DNA of 64,000 nucleotides from Arsenicitalea aurantiaca. Lineage in GTDB: Bacteria > Pseudomonadota > Alphaproteobacteria > Rhizobiales > Devosiaceae. Position numbers and translations under genes: made by a program. Shown piece after piece: positions 8,379-16,093 of the stretch; position 1 is the stretch's first letter, and each line of letters opens with the position of its first letter. The stretch spans positions 100,107 to 164,106 of the forward strand of contig NZ_RZNJ01000006.1 in assembly GCF_003994485.1 (NCBI RefSeq), in the 5' to 3' direction. A model generated the notes under the pieces. That model searched no databases and was not told the DNA's origin. It worked only from the letters and a program-made list of their open reading frames with translations.

Positions 8379-9398
8379 TCAGAAATCGAAGTCGTCGATG
8401 TTGTCGGCGGTGAAGACGGTGCGCTCGGGCAGCAGGATGATGCCATTGCCATCGGCTTCATAGTCATAGCCCTGGACCGAATTGGGCTCGACGGTGACCG
8501 TGCCCATGCCGGGGATCTCGATGGAATCGCCGACATTGAGCGGGCCGTTCTCGATCACATGGGCCGCGACATGGACCGAGAGCGCACCCTGATCGGTGAC
8601 GTTCCAGAGCCCGAAGCGCTTGATGGTGCCGCGCTCGACATAGGGGCGCATCACGTTGGGGGTCGAGAAGCCGACGATGGTCACGTCTTCGCGGCCGAGG
8701 TTTTCGGCGGCCTGGGCGGCAGCCGGAAGCGCGTTGGCATCGGGGGCGATGATGGCATCGAGATCGGGATAGGCCTGCAGGATGCTTTCGGCAGTCTGCA
8801 GCGACTGCTGGGCATCATTGTAGCCGTACTGGGTGGTGACGATCTCCCAGCCGGGATGCTCGGCGGCGATCTTCTCGCGCGCGGCGGCGACCCAGGCGTT
8901 CTGGTCGGTCACGGTCGGGCTCGAATAGAAGAAGGCGATCTTGGCGTTCTCGTTGGTCACGTCCTCGGTGGTCATGTCGACGAGGAGGCCGCCGAGCTGC
9001 TCGGGCGTGCCCTGGTTGATGTAGTAGCTGCGGCACTCGGGATCGACGTCGCTGTCCCAGGTCATCACGAGCACGTCGCGCTGCATGGCGCGCTGCAGGG
9101 CCGGGCAGAGCCCGTCGGGGCTGACCGAGGAGACGATGACCGCGTCATAGCCCTGGTTGACGAAATTGTTGATGAACTGCACCTGGCCCGAAACGCTGGG
9201 CTCGGTGGGGCCGTCATAGGTGACGTTTACGCCGAGCTCCTCGCCCGCCGCAACCGCGCCGGCGCCGCCGCTGGTGAAGAAGCCCACACCCACGAGCTTG
9301 GGGATGAAGGCGATATCCTGCGCGGTGGCGGGGGCCGCCGCCGCGAGCGCCATGAAGGCGGTCGAGGCGAGCGCCAGGGCCTTGATCGGATCAGTCAT
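8379..9398 (-). CDS. lsrB: Autoinducer-2 ABC transporter substrate-binding protein LsrB
   Basis: A 339-residue periplasmic binding protein with a signal peptide ending ATAQ. It matches enteric LsrB over its whole length: [64 protein letters not shown]. All six residues known to hold AI-2 in Salmonella LsrB have counterparts here: the lysine in IPKLV, aspartate in TWDSD, aspartate-glutamine in VTDQN, and proline and alanine in LPAAAQ. It captures AI-2 (R-THMF form) for import by LsrA/C/D. GGAGGAG precedes the ATG, which overlaps the lsrD stop by 8 nt. Such close identity favours a true AI-2 receptor over a generic pentose binder. Confidence 0.96.
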   Translation of the reverse strand: MTDPIKALALASTAFMALAAAAPATAQDIAFIPKLVGVGFFTSGGAGAVAAGEELGVNVTYDGPTEPSVSGQVQFINNFVNQGYDAVIVSSVSPDGLCPALQRAMQRDVLVMTWDSDVDPECRSYYINQGTPEQLGGLLVDMTTEDVTNENAKIAFFYSSPTVTDQNAWVAAAREKIAAEHPGWEIVTTQYGYNDAQQSLQTAESILQAYPDLDAIIAPDANALPAAAQAAENLGREDVTIVGFSTPNVMRPYVERGTIKRFGLWNVTDQGALSVHVAAHVIENGPLNVGDSIEIPGMGTVTVEPNSVQGYDYEADGNGIILLPERTVFTADNIDDFDF

Positions 9399-10413
9399 TC
9401 GTTTTCTCCTCCACGAAACGCCGCGGACGGGCCGTCATGGCCTTTTGTCCCGCGGCAATGAGATTAGGCAGCATCGCGCTTCCATGGCGCAAGGCGACCA
9501 CGACAACCAGCAGGCCCCCCGAAAGGGCGCTGGACACCTGGCTCGGCACGCCGGCCATCTGCAGACCCTGCTGCAAAAAGCCGATGACGAAGACCGCAAG
9601 GATGGTCCCGACCAGAGACCCCTGGCCGCCATAGATCGAGGCGCCGCCGAGCACGACCGCGGTGATGGCGGGCAGGAGCGTGGCGGTGCCGAGATCGACC
9701 CGGGCCGAACCGAAATAGGATGAGAGGACGAGCCCGGCGATGGCCGCGCAGAGGCCCGTCAGCAGATAGGTCGCCGCCTGCACGCGCCCCACGGGCAGGC
9801 CCGAATAGCGCGAGGCATCGGGCGACTGGCCGACGAGATAGACGGCGCGCCCAAAGCGGGTGAGGTGCAGGAGCACTGCAAAGAGCGCCGCGAGCATGAG
9901 AAAAAGGATGAGGATGGCCGGCACCCCGAAAATTTCGAGATAGCCGAAGCTGGTGAAGGCGGCGGGGAAATTGCCGATCCCCTCATAGCCCCCTGCCCCG
10001 ACGGCGCCCGAAAGCACGGTTGCCGCGCCCCCGAAGAGATAGAGGCTACCCAGCGTGACGACGAGCGGCTGGATGCGCGAGAAATGGATGATCGCAGCGT
10101 TGAAGGCGCCCGCGAGAACCCCGGCTGCCAACGCCATGGCGATGGCAAGCGGAAGCGGCACGCCGAAGAAATTTGCGACCCCGAAGACGATGGCGCAGAG
10201 CCCGACGAGTGAGGCGAAGGACACATCGATCCCGCCCGAGATGATGACGAGCGTCAGCGGCAGGGCGATGATGCCGATATGGACGAAATCGGAGGTGCCG
10301 TAGAGGAGGTTCGATGGGTTGAGGAAGCGCGGGTTGATCGCGCCGAAGACGATGAACTCGAGGACGAGAAGCCCGACGAGCGCGGCTTCCCAGCGCAGAA
10401 CGAAGCGTTTCAT
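9391..10413 (-). CDS. lsrD: Autoinducer-2 ABC transporter permease LsrD
   Basis: A 340-residue RbsC-family permease with about ten membrane segments. Early on it reads [23 protein letters not shown], and the later cytoplasmic loop has [19 protein letters not shown]. The ATG overlaps the stop of lsrC (ATGA), and its 3' end overlaps lsrB, so it sits in a tightly packed lsrACDB operon. With LsrC it forms the membrane channel for AI-2. Identity rests on family plus operon position between lsrC and lsrB. Confidence 0.93.
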   Translation of the reverse strand: MKRFVLRWEAALVGLLVLEFIVFGAINPRFLNPSNLLYGTSDFVHIGIIALPLTLVIISGGIDVSFASLVGLCAIVFGVANFFGVPLPLAIAMALAAGVLAGAFNAAIIHFSRIQPLVVTLGSLYLFGGAATVLSGAVGAGGYEGIGNFPAAFTSFGYLEIFGVPAILILFLMLAALFAVLLHLTRFGRAVYLVGQSPDASRYSGLPVGRVQAATYLLTGLCAAIAGLVLSSYFGSARVDLGTATLLPAITAVVLGGASIYGGQGSLVGTILAVFVIGFLQQGLQMAGVPSQVSSALSGGLLVVVVALRHGSAMLPNLIAAGQKAMTARPRRFVEEKTND

Positions 10414-11474
10414 CGGCCGGCCTCCGGAGCGGTGTGGGGCGTGGGAATTGCGGGCGCCGCGGTGGCCGACGGGCGGCTGGGCGACTTGGTGCGCTCGGCG
10501 CCATGATGGGAGGCGTAGCGCTTGGCGCGGATGCGCCGGTCGACCGCCATGCGCACCCGTCCGTCCAGCACGAGCACGGTGAGCAGGATGGCGCCCGCGA
10601 TGAAATCATTCCAGAAGGCGGGGATCCGCAGGAAGACCAGCGCGCTGTCGATGGCGGTAAGGAAGATGACCGAGATGAAGACCCCGACCGCCGAGCCGAC
10701 GCCGCCAAGAAGGCTGACGCCGCCGAGCACGTTGGCCGCGATGGCCTTGAGCTCGATGCCGTTACCGGCCTGGTTGGGGATGAACCCGATCTGAGCGGCA
10801 AAGACGACACCTGCGAGCGCCGCGCAGGCCCCTGCCCCGACAAAGGCCGAAAAGACGATCGAGCGAACCGGAATACCCAGATGGCGGGCCGCTTCGCGAT
10901 TGTCGCCGGTGGCGAAGAAATAGCCGCCCTGGCGCGTCATGCGCAGGAAGAGCCAGAGAATGAGGAAGACCCCGAGCACGATGAGGGTGAGCACCGAGCC
11001 GCCCCAGCCCAGATTGGCCGCGAGGGCTTTGATCGATTGGGGCAGGGCCTCGATCCAGCGTCCGCCGGTGAGGCTGAGCATGAGCCCGCGATAGAGCCCG
11101 AGCGTGCCCAGCGTCGCGACGATCGAGGGCACACCGAAGCCGGCGACGAGCAGGCCGTTGAACGCGCCGGCGAGCGCGCCGACCCCGATGCAGATGCCGA
11201 TGGCGAGAGGGAGCGCGATGCCGGCATTGAGGCTGAGCCCCAATACGGCAGCGGAGAGCCCGAGCACCGAGCCGCTCGACACATCGATGTTCCGGGTGAT
11301 GATGACGAGCATGGTGCCGAAGGAGACCAGCATCAGCACGAGGCTGTTGGCCATAACGGTTGCGAGCGTGCTCGCCGACAGGAAGCCGGGCGCAGCGAGG
11401 CCGATGGCCCCGAAGGTAAGGAGCGTGATCACAAAGAGCGTGGCGACGCGGTTGCGCGCGAAGAGCTCAAGCAT
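10410..11474 (-). CDS. lsrC: Autoinducer-2 ABC transporter permease LsrC
   Basis: A 354-residue RbsC-family permease. Family-diagnostic segments include TRNIDVSSGSVLGL, IVATLGTLGLYRGLMLSLTGG, FFATGDNREAARHLG, FAAQIGFIPNQAGNG and LRIPAFWNDFIAGAILL, all close to enteric LsrC. The start at MLELFARNR, overlapping the end of lsrA by 8 nt, matches the family N-terminus better than an in-frame ATG at 11516. The C-terminus is extended by about 30 low-complexity residues rich in proline and alanine that enteric LsrC lacks. Confidence 0.94.
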   Translation of the reverse strand: MLELFARNRVATLFVITLLTFGAIGLAAPGFLSASTLATVMANSLVLMLVSFGTMLVIITRNIDVSSGSVLGLSAAVLGLSLNAGIALPLAIGICIGVGALAGAFNGLLVAGFGVPSIVATLGTLGLYRGLMLSLTGGRWIEALPQSIKALAANLGWGGSVLTLIVLGVFLILWLFLRMTRQGGYFFATGDNREAARHLGIPVRSIVFSAFVGAGACAALAGVVFAAQIGFIPNQAGNGIELKAIAANVLGGVSLLGGVGSAVGVFISVIFLTAIDSALVFLRIPAFWNDFIAGAILLTVLVLDGRVRMAVDRRIRAKRYASHHGAERTKSPSRPSATAAPAIPTPHTAPEAGR

Positions 11475-12978
11475 CTGCCGCCTCCCGTGCACCGAAGGCG
11501 AGCCCGCCAATGGCATCGACCGAAGCGCCGCGCGGCAGTTCGCCCTCGAGCGCGCCGAAGGCCATGACGAGCACGCGGTCGCTCAGCTGCACGATCTCGT
11601 CGAAATCGGACGAGATGAGGAGAATTGCGACGCCCTGCGCGGCAAGGCTCCGGATCAGCGCGTAGATGTCGTTGCGCGCCGCGACATCGACGCCGCGGGT
11701 CGGCTCGTCGAGGATGAGCACCTGCGGGTCCGCCGCGAGGCATTTGGCGAGCAGCACCTTCTGCTGGTTGCCGCCCGAAAGGCGGCGGGCCGGCTGCAGA
11801 TGGCTCTCGCATTTGATGCCCATGGCGCTGCGGAAGCGCTCGAAGCGGCGGGCTTCATCGCGCGGGCGCAGGAAGAAGGGCATCTTGTGCATGAGATAGG
11901 CCGAGGCGTTCCAGTCGAGCGGAGCATCGAGGAAGAGGCCGAATTGCTGGCGATCCTCGGGGAGATAGACGAGCCCGCGATCGATGCAGACGCTGGGGCT
12001 GCGGTTTTCGAGCGGCGCGCCCCCGAGCCTGACGGCGCCCGAAAGGGTGGGGCGGAGCCCGAAGATCGTTTCGGCAAGCTCGGTGCGGCCGGCCCCGACG
12101 ACCCCGGCGAGCCCGACGATCTCCCCCGCCGCAAGGCTGAACGAGACTTCGGAAAAGCCTTCGCCCGAAAGCCGCTCGACCTCGAGGCGACGCTCGCTGC
12201 CAGGGGCGGGTGCGGCGGCGGGCGCGGTGGAGAGATCGACCGCGACGGGCGCGGCGACGCGCGTCATCGCCGTGACGATCTCGGCATCGGTATGGGCCGA
12301 CATCGGGCCCGAAAGCACGATTGCGCCATCGCGCAGAACCGAGATGTCGTGGCAGATCTCGCGGATTTCCCGCAGCTTGTGGGAGATGAAGAAGATGCCG
12401 ACGCCGGATGCGGCCAGCGCGCGCATGCGGGCAAAGAGCGCTTCGACCTCATGGGGGGTGAGGGCCGAGGTCGGCTCGTCGAGGATGAGGGCGCGCGCCT
12501 CGCGGATGAGGCCGCGCAGAATCTCGACGATCTGGCGGTCGGCGATCTCGAGGGTCGCGGCCTGCGCATCGAGGTCGAGCGAGACGGCGAGCTGGGCAAC
12601 GAGCGCCTCGACGCGGCCACGAAGGCGCGCGGCAGGCTTGTCGAGCCCCATGCAGATGTTCTCGAGCACGCTCTGGCTGCCGAAGATATGGGCTTCCTGG
12701 GGCACGAGGTAGAGCCCGAGCCGCTGCGCGCGGGCCGCCGACGGGCGATCAAGGAGCGTGCCGGCAATGGCGATGGAGCCGCTATTGGGCACGACGAGGC
12801 CGGCAATGGCCTTCATCAGTGTGGACTTGCCCGCTCCATTGCCACCAAGCAGCGCATGGATCTGGCCCGGCGCGAGCGTTATGGAAACGCCCTTCAGCAC
12901 GGCCACGGGGCCATACTGCTTCCAGACGTCCCTGACGTCGATCAGCGCTTGCGCGGCGGTGCCGTCCCTAAGAGCCAT
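11467..12978 (-). CDS. lsrA: Autoinducer-2 ABC transporter ATP-binding protein LsrA
   Basis: A 503-residue double ATPase of the RbsA type. The first half has Walker A GGNGAGKST and Walker B LILDEPTSALT; its signature is degenerate. The second half has GVVGAGRTELAE in place of a canonical Walker A, signature LSGGNQQKVLLAKCL and Walker B LILDEPTRGVD. YLVPQEAHIFGSQSVLENI is typical of LsrA. AGGGAGGAC precedes the ATG. It is the first gene of lsrA-C-D-B and energises AI-2 uptake. The upstream intergenic region carries a candidate LsrR site. Confidence 0.94.
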   Translation of the reverse strand: MALRDGTAAQALIDVRDVWKQYGPVAVLKGVSITLAPGQIHALLGGNGAGKSTLMKAIAGLVVPNSGSIAIAGTLLDRPSAARAQRLGLYLVPQEAHIFGSQSVLENICMGLDKPAARLRGRVEALVAQLAVSLDLDAQAATLEIADRQIVEILRGLIREARALILDEPTSALTPHEVEALFARMRALAASGVGIFFISHKLREIREICHDISVLRDGAIVLSGPMSAHTDAEIVTAMTRVAAPVAVDLSTAPAAAPAPGSERRLEVERLSGEGFSEVSFSLAAGEIVGLAGVVGAGRTELAETIFGLRPTLSGAVRLGGAPLENRSPSVCIDRGLVYLPEDRQQFGLFLDAPLDWNASAYLMHKMPFFLRPRDEARRFERFRSAMGIKCESHLQPARRLSGGNQQKVLLAKCLAADPQVLILDEPTRGVDVAARNDIYALIRSLAAQGVAILLISSDFDEIVQLSDRVLVMAFGALEGELPRGASVDAIGGLAFGAREAADA

Positions 12979-13006
12979 TCCGTCCTCCCTGCGCTGATCC
13001 GATCAT

Positions 13007-13035
13007 AACAAATGAAACGGGTCAATACATTTGTT
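13007..13035. promoter_or_regulatory. Inverted repeat and LsrR-like site in the lsrA promoter
   Basis: AACAAATG and CATTTGTT form a perfect eight-base inverted repeat separated by 13 bases. On the minus strand the right arm extends into TGAACAAATGTATTGAC (13037 to 13021), which nearly repeats the site in the lsrR promoter. An ATCATA at 13002-13007 reads TATGAT on the minus strand and could be the lsrA -10 box. LsrR is the obvious candidate to bind. Confidence 0.6.
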
Positions 13036-13125
13036 CACTTCGGTCAGCCATGGCGAGGTGGAATGGCAGAAGCACTGACCTATTTGGTAAGGATTTCCGG
13101 GTCTTTTGCGATGCACGGCATGCGC

Positions 13126-13154
13126 TTGACTTGAACATATGTAACGTTCAATAT
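13126..13154 (+). promoter_or_regulatory. lsrR-lsrK-lsrG promoter with an overlapping LsrR-like operator
   Basis: TTGACT (13126-13131) and CAATAT (13149-13154) are 17 bases apart and make a plausible sigma-70 promoter. Between them lies TGAAC, nine bases, GTTCA (13132-13150), an inverted repeat placed to block RNA polymerase. TGAACATATGTA here matches the lsrA-side site TGAACAAATGTA in 11 of 12 bases but in the opposite orientation, as expected for one regulator controlling both divergent units. Confidence 0.6.
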
Positions 13155-13177
13155 CCAAGTGTTCAGGAGGGGATCAG

Positions 13178-14128
13178 GTGAACGAACACGTCGCGGACGC
13201 GGTGGACAGTGAGGAAGAGCTTCTGGCTCGGGTCGCGTGGTACTATTACCATGACGGGCTGACGCAGAACGAGATCGGGGATCGGCTCAACCTCAACCGG
13301 ATCAAGGTGTCGCGCCTGCTCGAAGCGGGCCGGCGCACCGGCGTCATCGACGTCAAGATCAACTCCCGCTACCAGGGTTGCCTGCTGCTCGAGGAAGGGC
13401 TGCGCGCCCGCTATGGGCTCGGCGAGGCCTATGTGATCCCCGCCCTGCCCGGTGGGCAGGAGAGCGAGCGCCTGGGACAGGCCGCCGCGCAGTTCCTGAT
13501 GCAGCGGCTGCGTCCAGGGGATCTGCTCGCGGCCGGCTGGGGCGCGACGGTCAGCAGCACCATCCAGAAGCTCGGCCATGTCGCCAATGAGCGCGGCATC
13601 GGGCTCGTCAGCATGACGGGTGGGGTCAGCACCTATGTGGACGGCATGCGCGCGGCAAACTGGGGCAGCAACGTGCACCTGGTGCCCGCGCCGCTCGTGG
13701 TGCGCAACCCCGAAATCGCGAAATTCCTGCTCGCCGAGCCGGCAGTGACCAACCTTCTCGACATGGCGCTCGACGCCACCTACCAGCTCGTCGGTATCGG
13801 CGAGCTCGGCCAGTCCTCGACGGTGGTGCGTTCGGGCCATATCTCCCCCGACGAGGTGGAGCCGCTGCGCCGCAAGGGCGCGGTGGGCGACATGCTTTGC
13901 CGCTTCTTCAATCGCGACGGCACGGTGCTCGACCTGCCCTTCCACGAGCGGGTGATCGGGGTGCAGCTCGAAGCGCTCGCGCAATCGTCCAAGGTGATTG
14001 CGGTGGCGGGCGGGCTCGGCAAGCTCGCCGCCATTCGCGCGGCGCTGCTGGGGCGCTTCGCCTCGATCCTGATTACCGACGAAACGACGGCCGAAGCCCT
14101 GCTCGCGGCCGCGGAGGAGGACAAATGA
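13178..14128 (+). CDS. lsrR: Transcriptional repressor LsrR (SorC family)
   Basis: A 316-residue SorC/DeoR-type regulator. The helix-turn-helix region VAWYYYHDGLTQNEIGDRLNL followed by RIKVSRLLEAG is nearly the same as in E. coli LsrR. The ligand domain has VSMTGGVSTYVDG, VGIGELGQSSTVVRSG, RRKGAVGDMLCRFF and VAGGLGKLAAIRAAL, matching the phospho-AI-2-binding domain. It starts with GTG after AGGAGGGG. It would repress both divergent lsr units until phospho-AI-2 made by LsrK binds. It overlaps lsrK by 4 nt (ATGA). Confidence 0.95.
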   Translation: MNEHVADAVDSEEELLARVAWYYYHDGLTQNEIGDRLNLNRIKVSRLLEAGRRTGVIDVKINSRYQGCLLLEEGLRARYGLGEAYVIPALPGGQESERLGQAAAQFLMQRLRPGDLLAAGWGATVSSTIQKLGHVANERGIGLVSMTGGVSTYVDGMRAANWGSNVHLVPAPLVVRNPEIAKFLLAEPAVTNLLDMALDATYQLVGIGELGQSSTVVRSGHISPDEVEPLRRKGAVGDMLCRFFNRDGTVLDLPFHERVIGVQLEALAQSSKVIAVAGGLGKLAAIRAALLGRFASILITDETTAEALLAAAEEDK

Positions 14129-15687
14129 GCCGCTATTATCTCGCCATCGATGCCGGTACCGGCAGCGGCCGGGCCGTGCTGTTCGACGATGACGGACGCC
14201 AGGTGGCGGCGAGCCAGGCCGAGTGGTGGCACAAGAGCGATCCGCGCTTTCCCGGCTCGATGGATTTCGACATCGCAGGGAATTGGGCGCTGATCGGAGC
14301 CTGCGTGAAGGCCGCGATCGCGGAGGCCGGGATCTCGCCCGACGCGATCGCGGCGGTGAGCGCCACGAGCATGCGCGAGGCGATCGTCGCCTATGACCGC
14401 GCTGGCAAGGCGATCTGGGCCTGCGCAAACGTCGACAGCCGCGCGGTCGACCAGGTGCGGCGCCTGCAAAAGGAACGTCCCGAGCTCGAACGCGCGCTCT
14501 ATGGCGCGAGCGGGCAGACCTTTGCGCTCGGCGCCCTGCCCCGGCTGCTCTGGATCAAGGAGAACCTGCCCGAGCTTCACGCGCGGATCGCCCATGTCTC
14601 GATGATCTCGGACTGGGTGCTGGCCGAGCTTTCGGGGGTGATCGCAAGCGATCCCTCAAACGGCGGCACGACGGGGCTGCTCTCGCTCACGACCCGGGAC
14701 TGGCTGCGGGGGGAACTCGAAAAGACCGGGCTGAGTTCGGCGATCCTCCCCCAAATCCACGAGCCGGGCACGGTGATCGGCGCGGTCACCGACGCGGCGG
14801 CCGAAGCGACCGGGCTGCGGGCCGGGACCCCGGTCGTGATGGGCGGGGGCGACTGCCAGATCGGGACGGCCGGGCTCGGGGTGGTGGCGGTCGGAGAATG
14901 CGCGGTCTTCGGCGGGACGTTCTGGCAGCAGATCGTCAATGTGGGCCAGGAGATCGTCGATCCGGGCATGAATTTGCGGCTCAACCCGCATGTGGTGCCA
15001 GGGATCAACCAGGCCGAGGCGATCAGCTTTTTCGTCGGGGCAGCGATGCGCTGGTTCCGCGACGCCTTCGGGCAGGAGGAGATGGCGCGGGCGGCCGAGA
15101 CCGGGGCGGACGCCTATGCGCTGCTCGAGGAACAATCCAAAGCCGTGCCGCCGGGCGCCCATGGCATCATCCCGATCCTTTCGGACGTGATGCGCTATGG
15201 CCGCTGGTATCATGCGGCGCCTTCGCTGCTCAATCTCTCGATCGATGCGCAGAAGGCCGGCAAGCCGGCGATCTTCCGGGCCCTCCAGGAGAACGCGGCC
15301 ATCGTCGCCGCGCGCAATCTCGATGCCATCTTCACCCTGAGCGGCAGGCGGCCCGAACGGATCGTCTTTGCGGCGGGCGCGGCCAAATCCCCGCATTGGG
15401 CGCAGATGCTGGCGACGGTGACGGGCCTGCCGGTCGTCACCCCGCGCGTCAAGGAGGCGACCGCCATGGGCTGCGCAGCGGCGGCGGCGATCGGGGCCGG
15501 ACGGTTCGCCGATTTCAGCGAGGCCGCGAGCGCCTGGGTTCGTTGGGACGCGCGGTTCGAGCCCGAGCCACACCTCAAGGGCCTTTATGACGAGGCGGGC
15601 GAACGCTGGGCTGCGGCCTATCGCGCGCAGATCGAGCTCGTCGACAGAGGCATCACGACTTCGATGTGGAAGGCGCCGGGGCTCTGA
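14125..15687 (+). CDS. lsrK: Autoinducer-2 kinase LsrK
   Basis: A 520-residue FGGY-family kinase very close to enteric LsrK. Landmarks are YYLAIDAGTGSGRAVLFDDDG (phosphate-binding N-lobe), AVSATSMREAIVAYD, IWACANVDSRAV, DPSNGGTTGLLSLTTRDW, VMGGGDCQIGTAGLGV and FGGTFWQQIVN, and it ends TTSMWKAPGL as the E. coli protein does. It phosphorylates imported AI-2 in the cytoplasm, which traps it and creates the LsrR inducer. It is coupled to lsrR by ATGA and followed by lsrG after 85 nt. Confidence 0.96.
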   Translation: MSRYYLAIDAGTGSGRAVLFDDDGRQVAASQAEWWHKSDPRFPGSMDFDIAGNWALIGACVKAAIAEAGISPDAIAAVSATSMREAIVAYDRAGKAIWACANVDSRAVDQVRRLQKERPELERALYGASGQTFALGALPRLLWIKENLPELHARIAHVSMISDWVLAELSGVIASDPSNGGTTGLLSLTTRDWLRGELEKTGLSSAILPQIHEPGTVIGAVTDAAAEATGLRAGTPVVMGGGDCQIGTAGLGVVAVGECAVFGGTFWQQIVNVGQEIVDPGMNLRLNPHVVPGINQAEAISFFVGAAMRWFRDAFGQEEMARAAETGADAYALLEEQSKAVPPGAHGIIPILSDVMRYGRWYHAAPSLLNLSIDAQKAGKPAIFRALQENAAIVAARNLDAIFTLSGRRPERIVFAAGAAKSPHWAQMLATVTGLPVVTPRVKEATAMGCAAAAAIGAGRFADFSEAASAWVRWDARFEPEPHLKGLYDEAGERWAAAYRAQIELVDRGITTSMWKAPGL

Positions 15688-15772
15688 GCGCCGGCCCCTC
15701 CCCGCTCATCCGGCCTCTGGCCAGCAAAACAAGCGCGTCCGCGCGAACAGAACAGTCTTGAAAGGAACGGCC

Positions 15773-16075
15773 ATGCTCATCCAGATGGTGTCGATCACGG
15801 TCAAACCGGGTCACCTCGAGGAATTCCTCGACGCCTTCCGCGTCAATTACGAAGGCACGCGCAAGGAGCCCGGCAATCTGCGCTTCGACGTGCTGCGCGA
15901 CCCCGAGGACGACCACAAATTCGTCGTCTATGAGGTGTTCCGCTCCCCCGAGGCGCTCGAGGCGCATCGGGGGACCCCGCATTATTCCGAATGCGTGTCG
16001 CGCATCGACCCCATCATCGAGGGGCCGCGCACCAAGCAATACTACCGGCCGGTAATGGCCGAATTCATGAGCTGA
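15773..16075 (+). CDS. lsrG: Phospho-AI-2 isomerase LsrG
   Basis: A 100-residue antibiotic-biosynthesis-monooxygenase-fold protein. EEFLDAFRVNYEG, PGNLRFDVLRDPED, FVVYEVFRSPEALEAHRGTPHY and IEGPRTKQYY align along the length of E. coli LsrG, including the family's histidines. LsrG isomerises phospho-AI-2 in the first step of its breakdown. AAAGGAA precedes the ATG. In enterics lsrG follows lsrF; here it follows lsrK, and lsrF is absent. Confidence 0.93.
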   Translation: MLIQMVSITVKPGHLEEFLDAFRVNYEGTRKEPGNLRFDVLRDPEDDHKFVVYEVFRSPEALEAHRGTPHYSECVSRIDPIIEGPRTKQYYRPVMAEFMS

Positions 16076-16076
16076 A

Positions 16077-16092
16077 GGCGCCCACCGGCGCC
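16077..16092. terminator. Short hairpin between convergent lsrG and dld
   Basis: GGCGCC, a four-base loop and GGCGCC fill the gap between the stop codons of two convergent genes. There is no T-run, so it may only help termination on both strands. Confidence 0.4.
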
Positions 16093-16093
16093 C

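Noticed and set aside
11104..13008. A 634-codon open frame on the plus strand opposite lsrA and lsrC.
   Set aside because: It is antisense to two well-supported genes, has no family motif and no ribosome site, and long antisense frames are expected in such GC-rich DNA.
7060..16075. Calling the Lsr-like transporter a plain ribose or rhamnose importer.
   Set aside because: LsrB ligand residues, LsrK, LsrR and LsrG all match the AI-2 system along their length.
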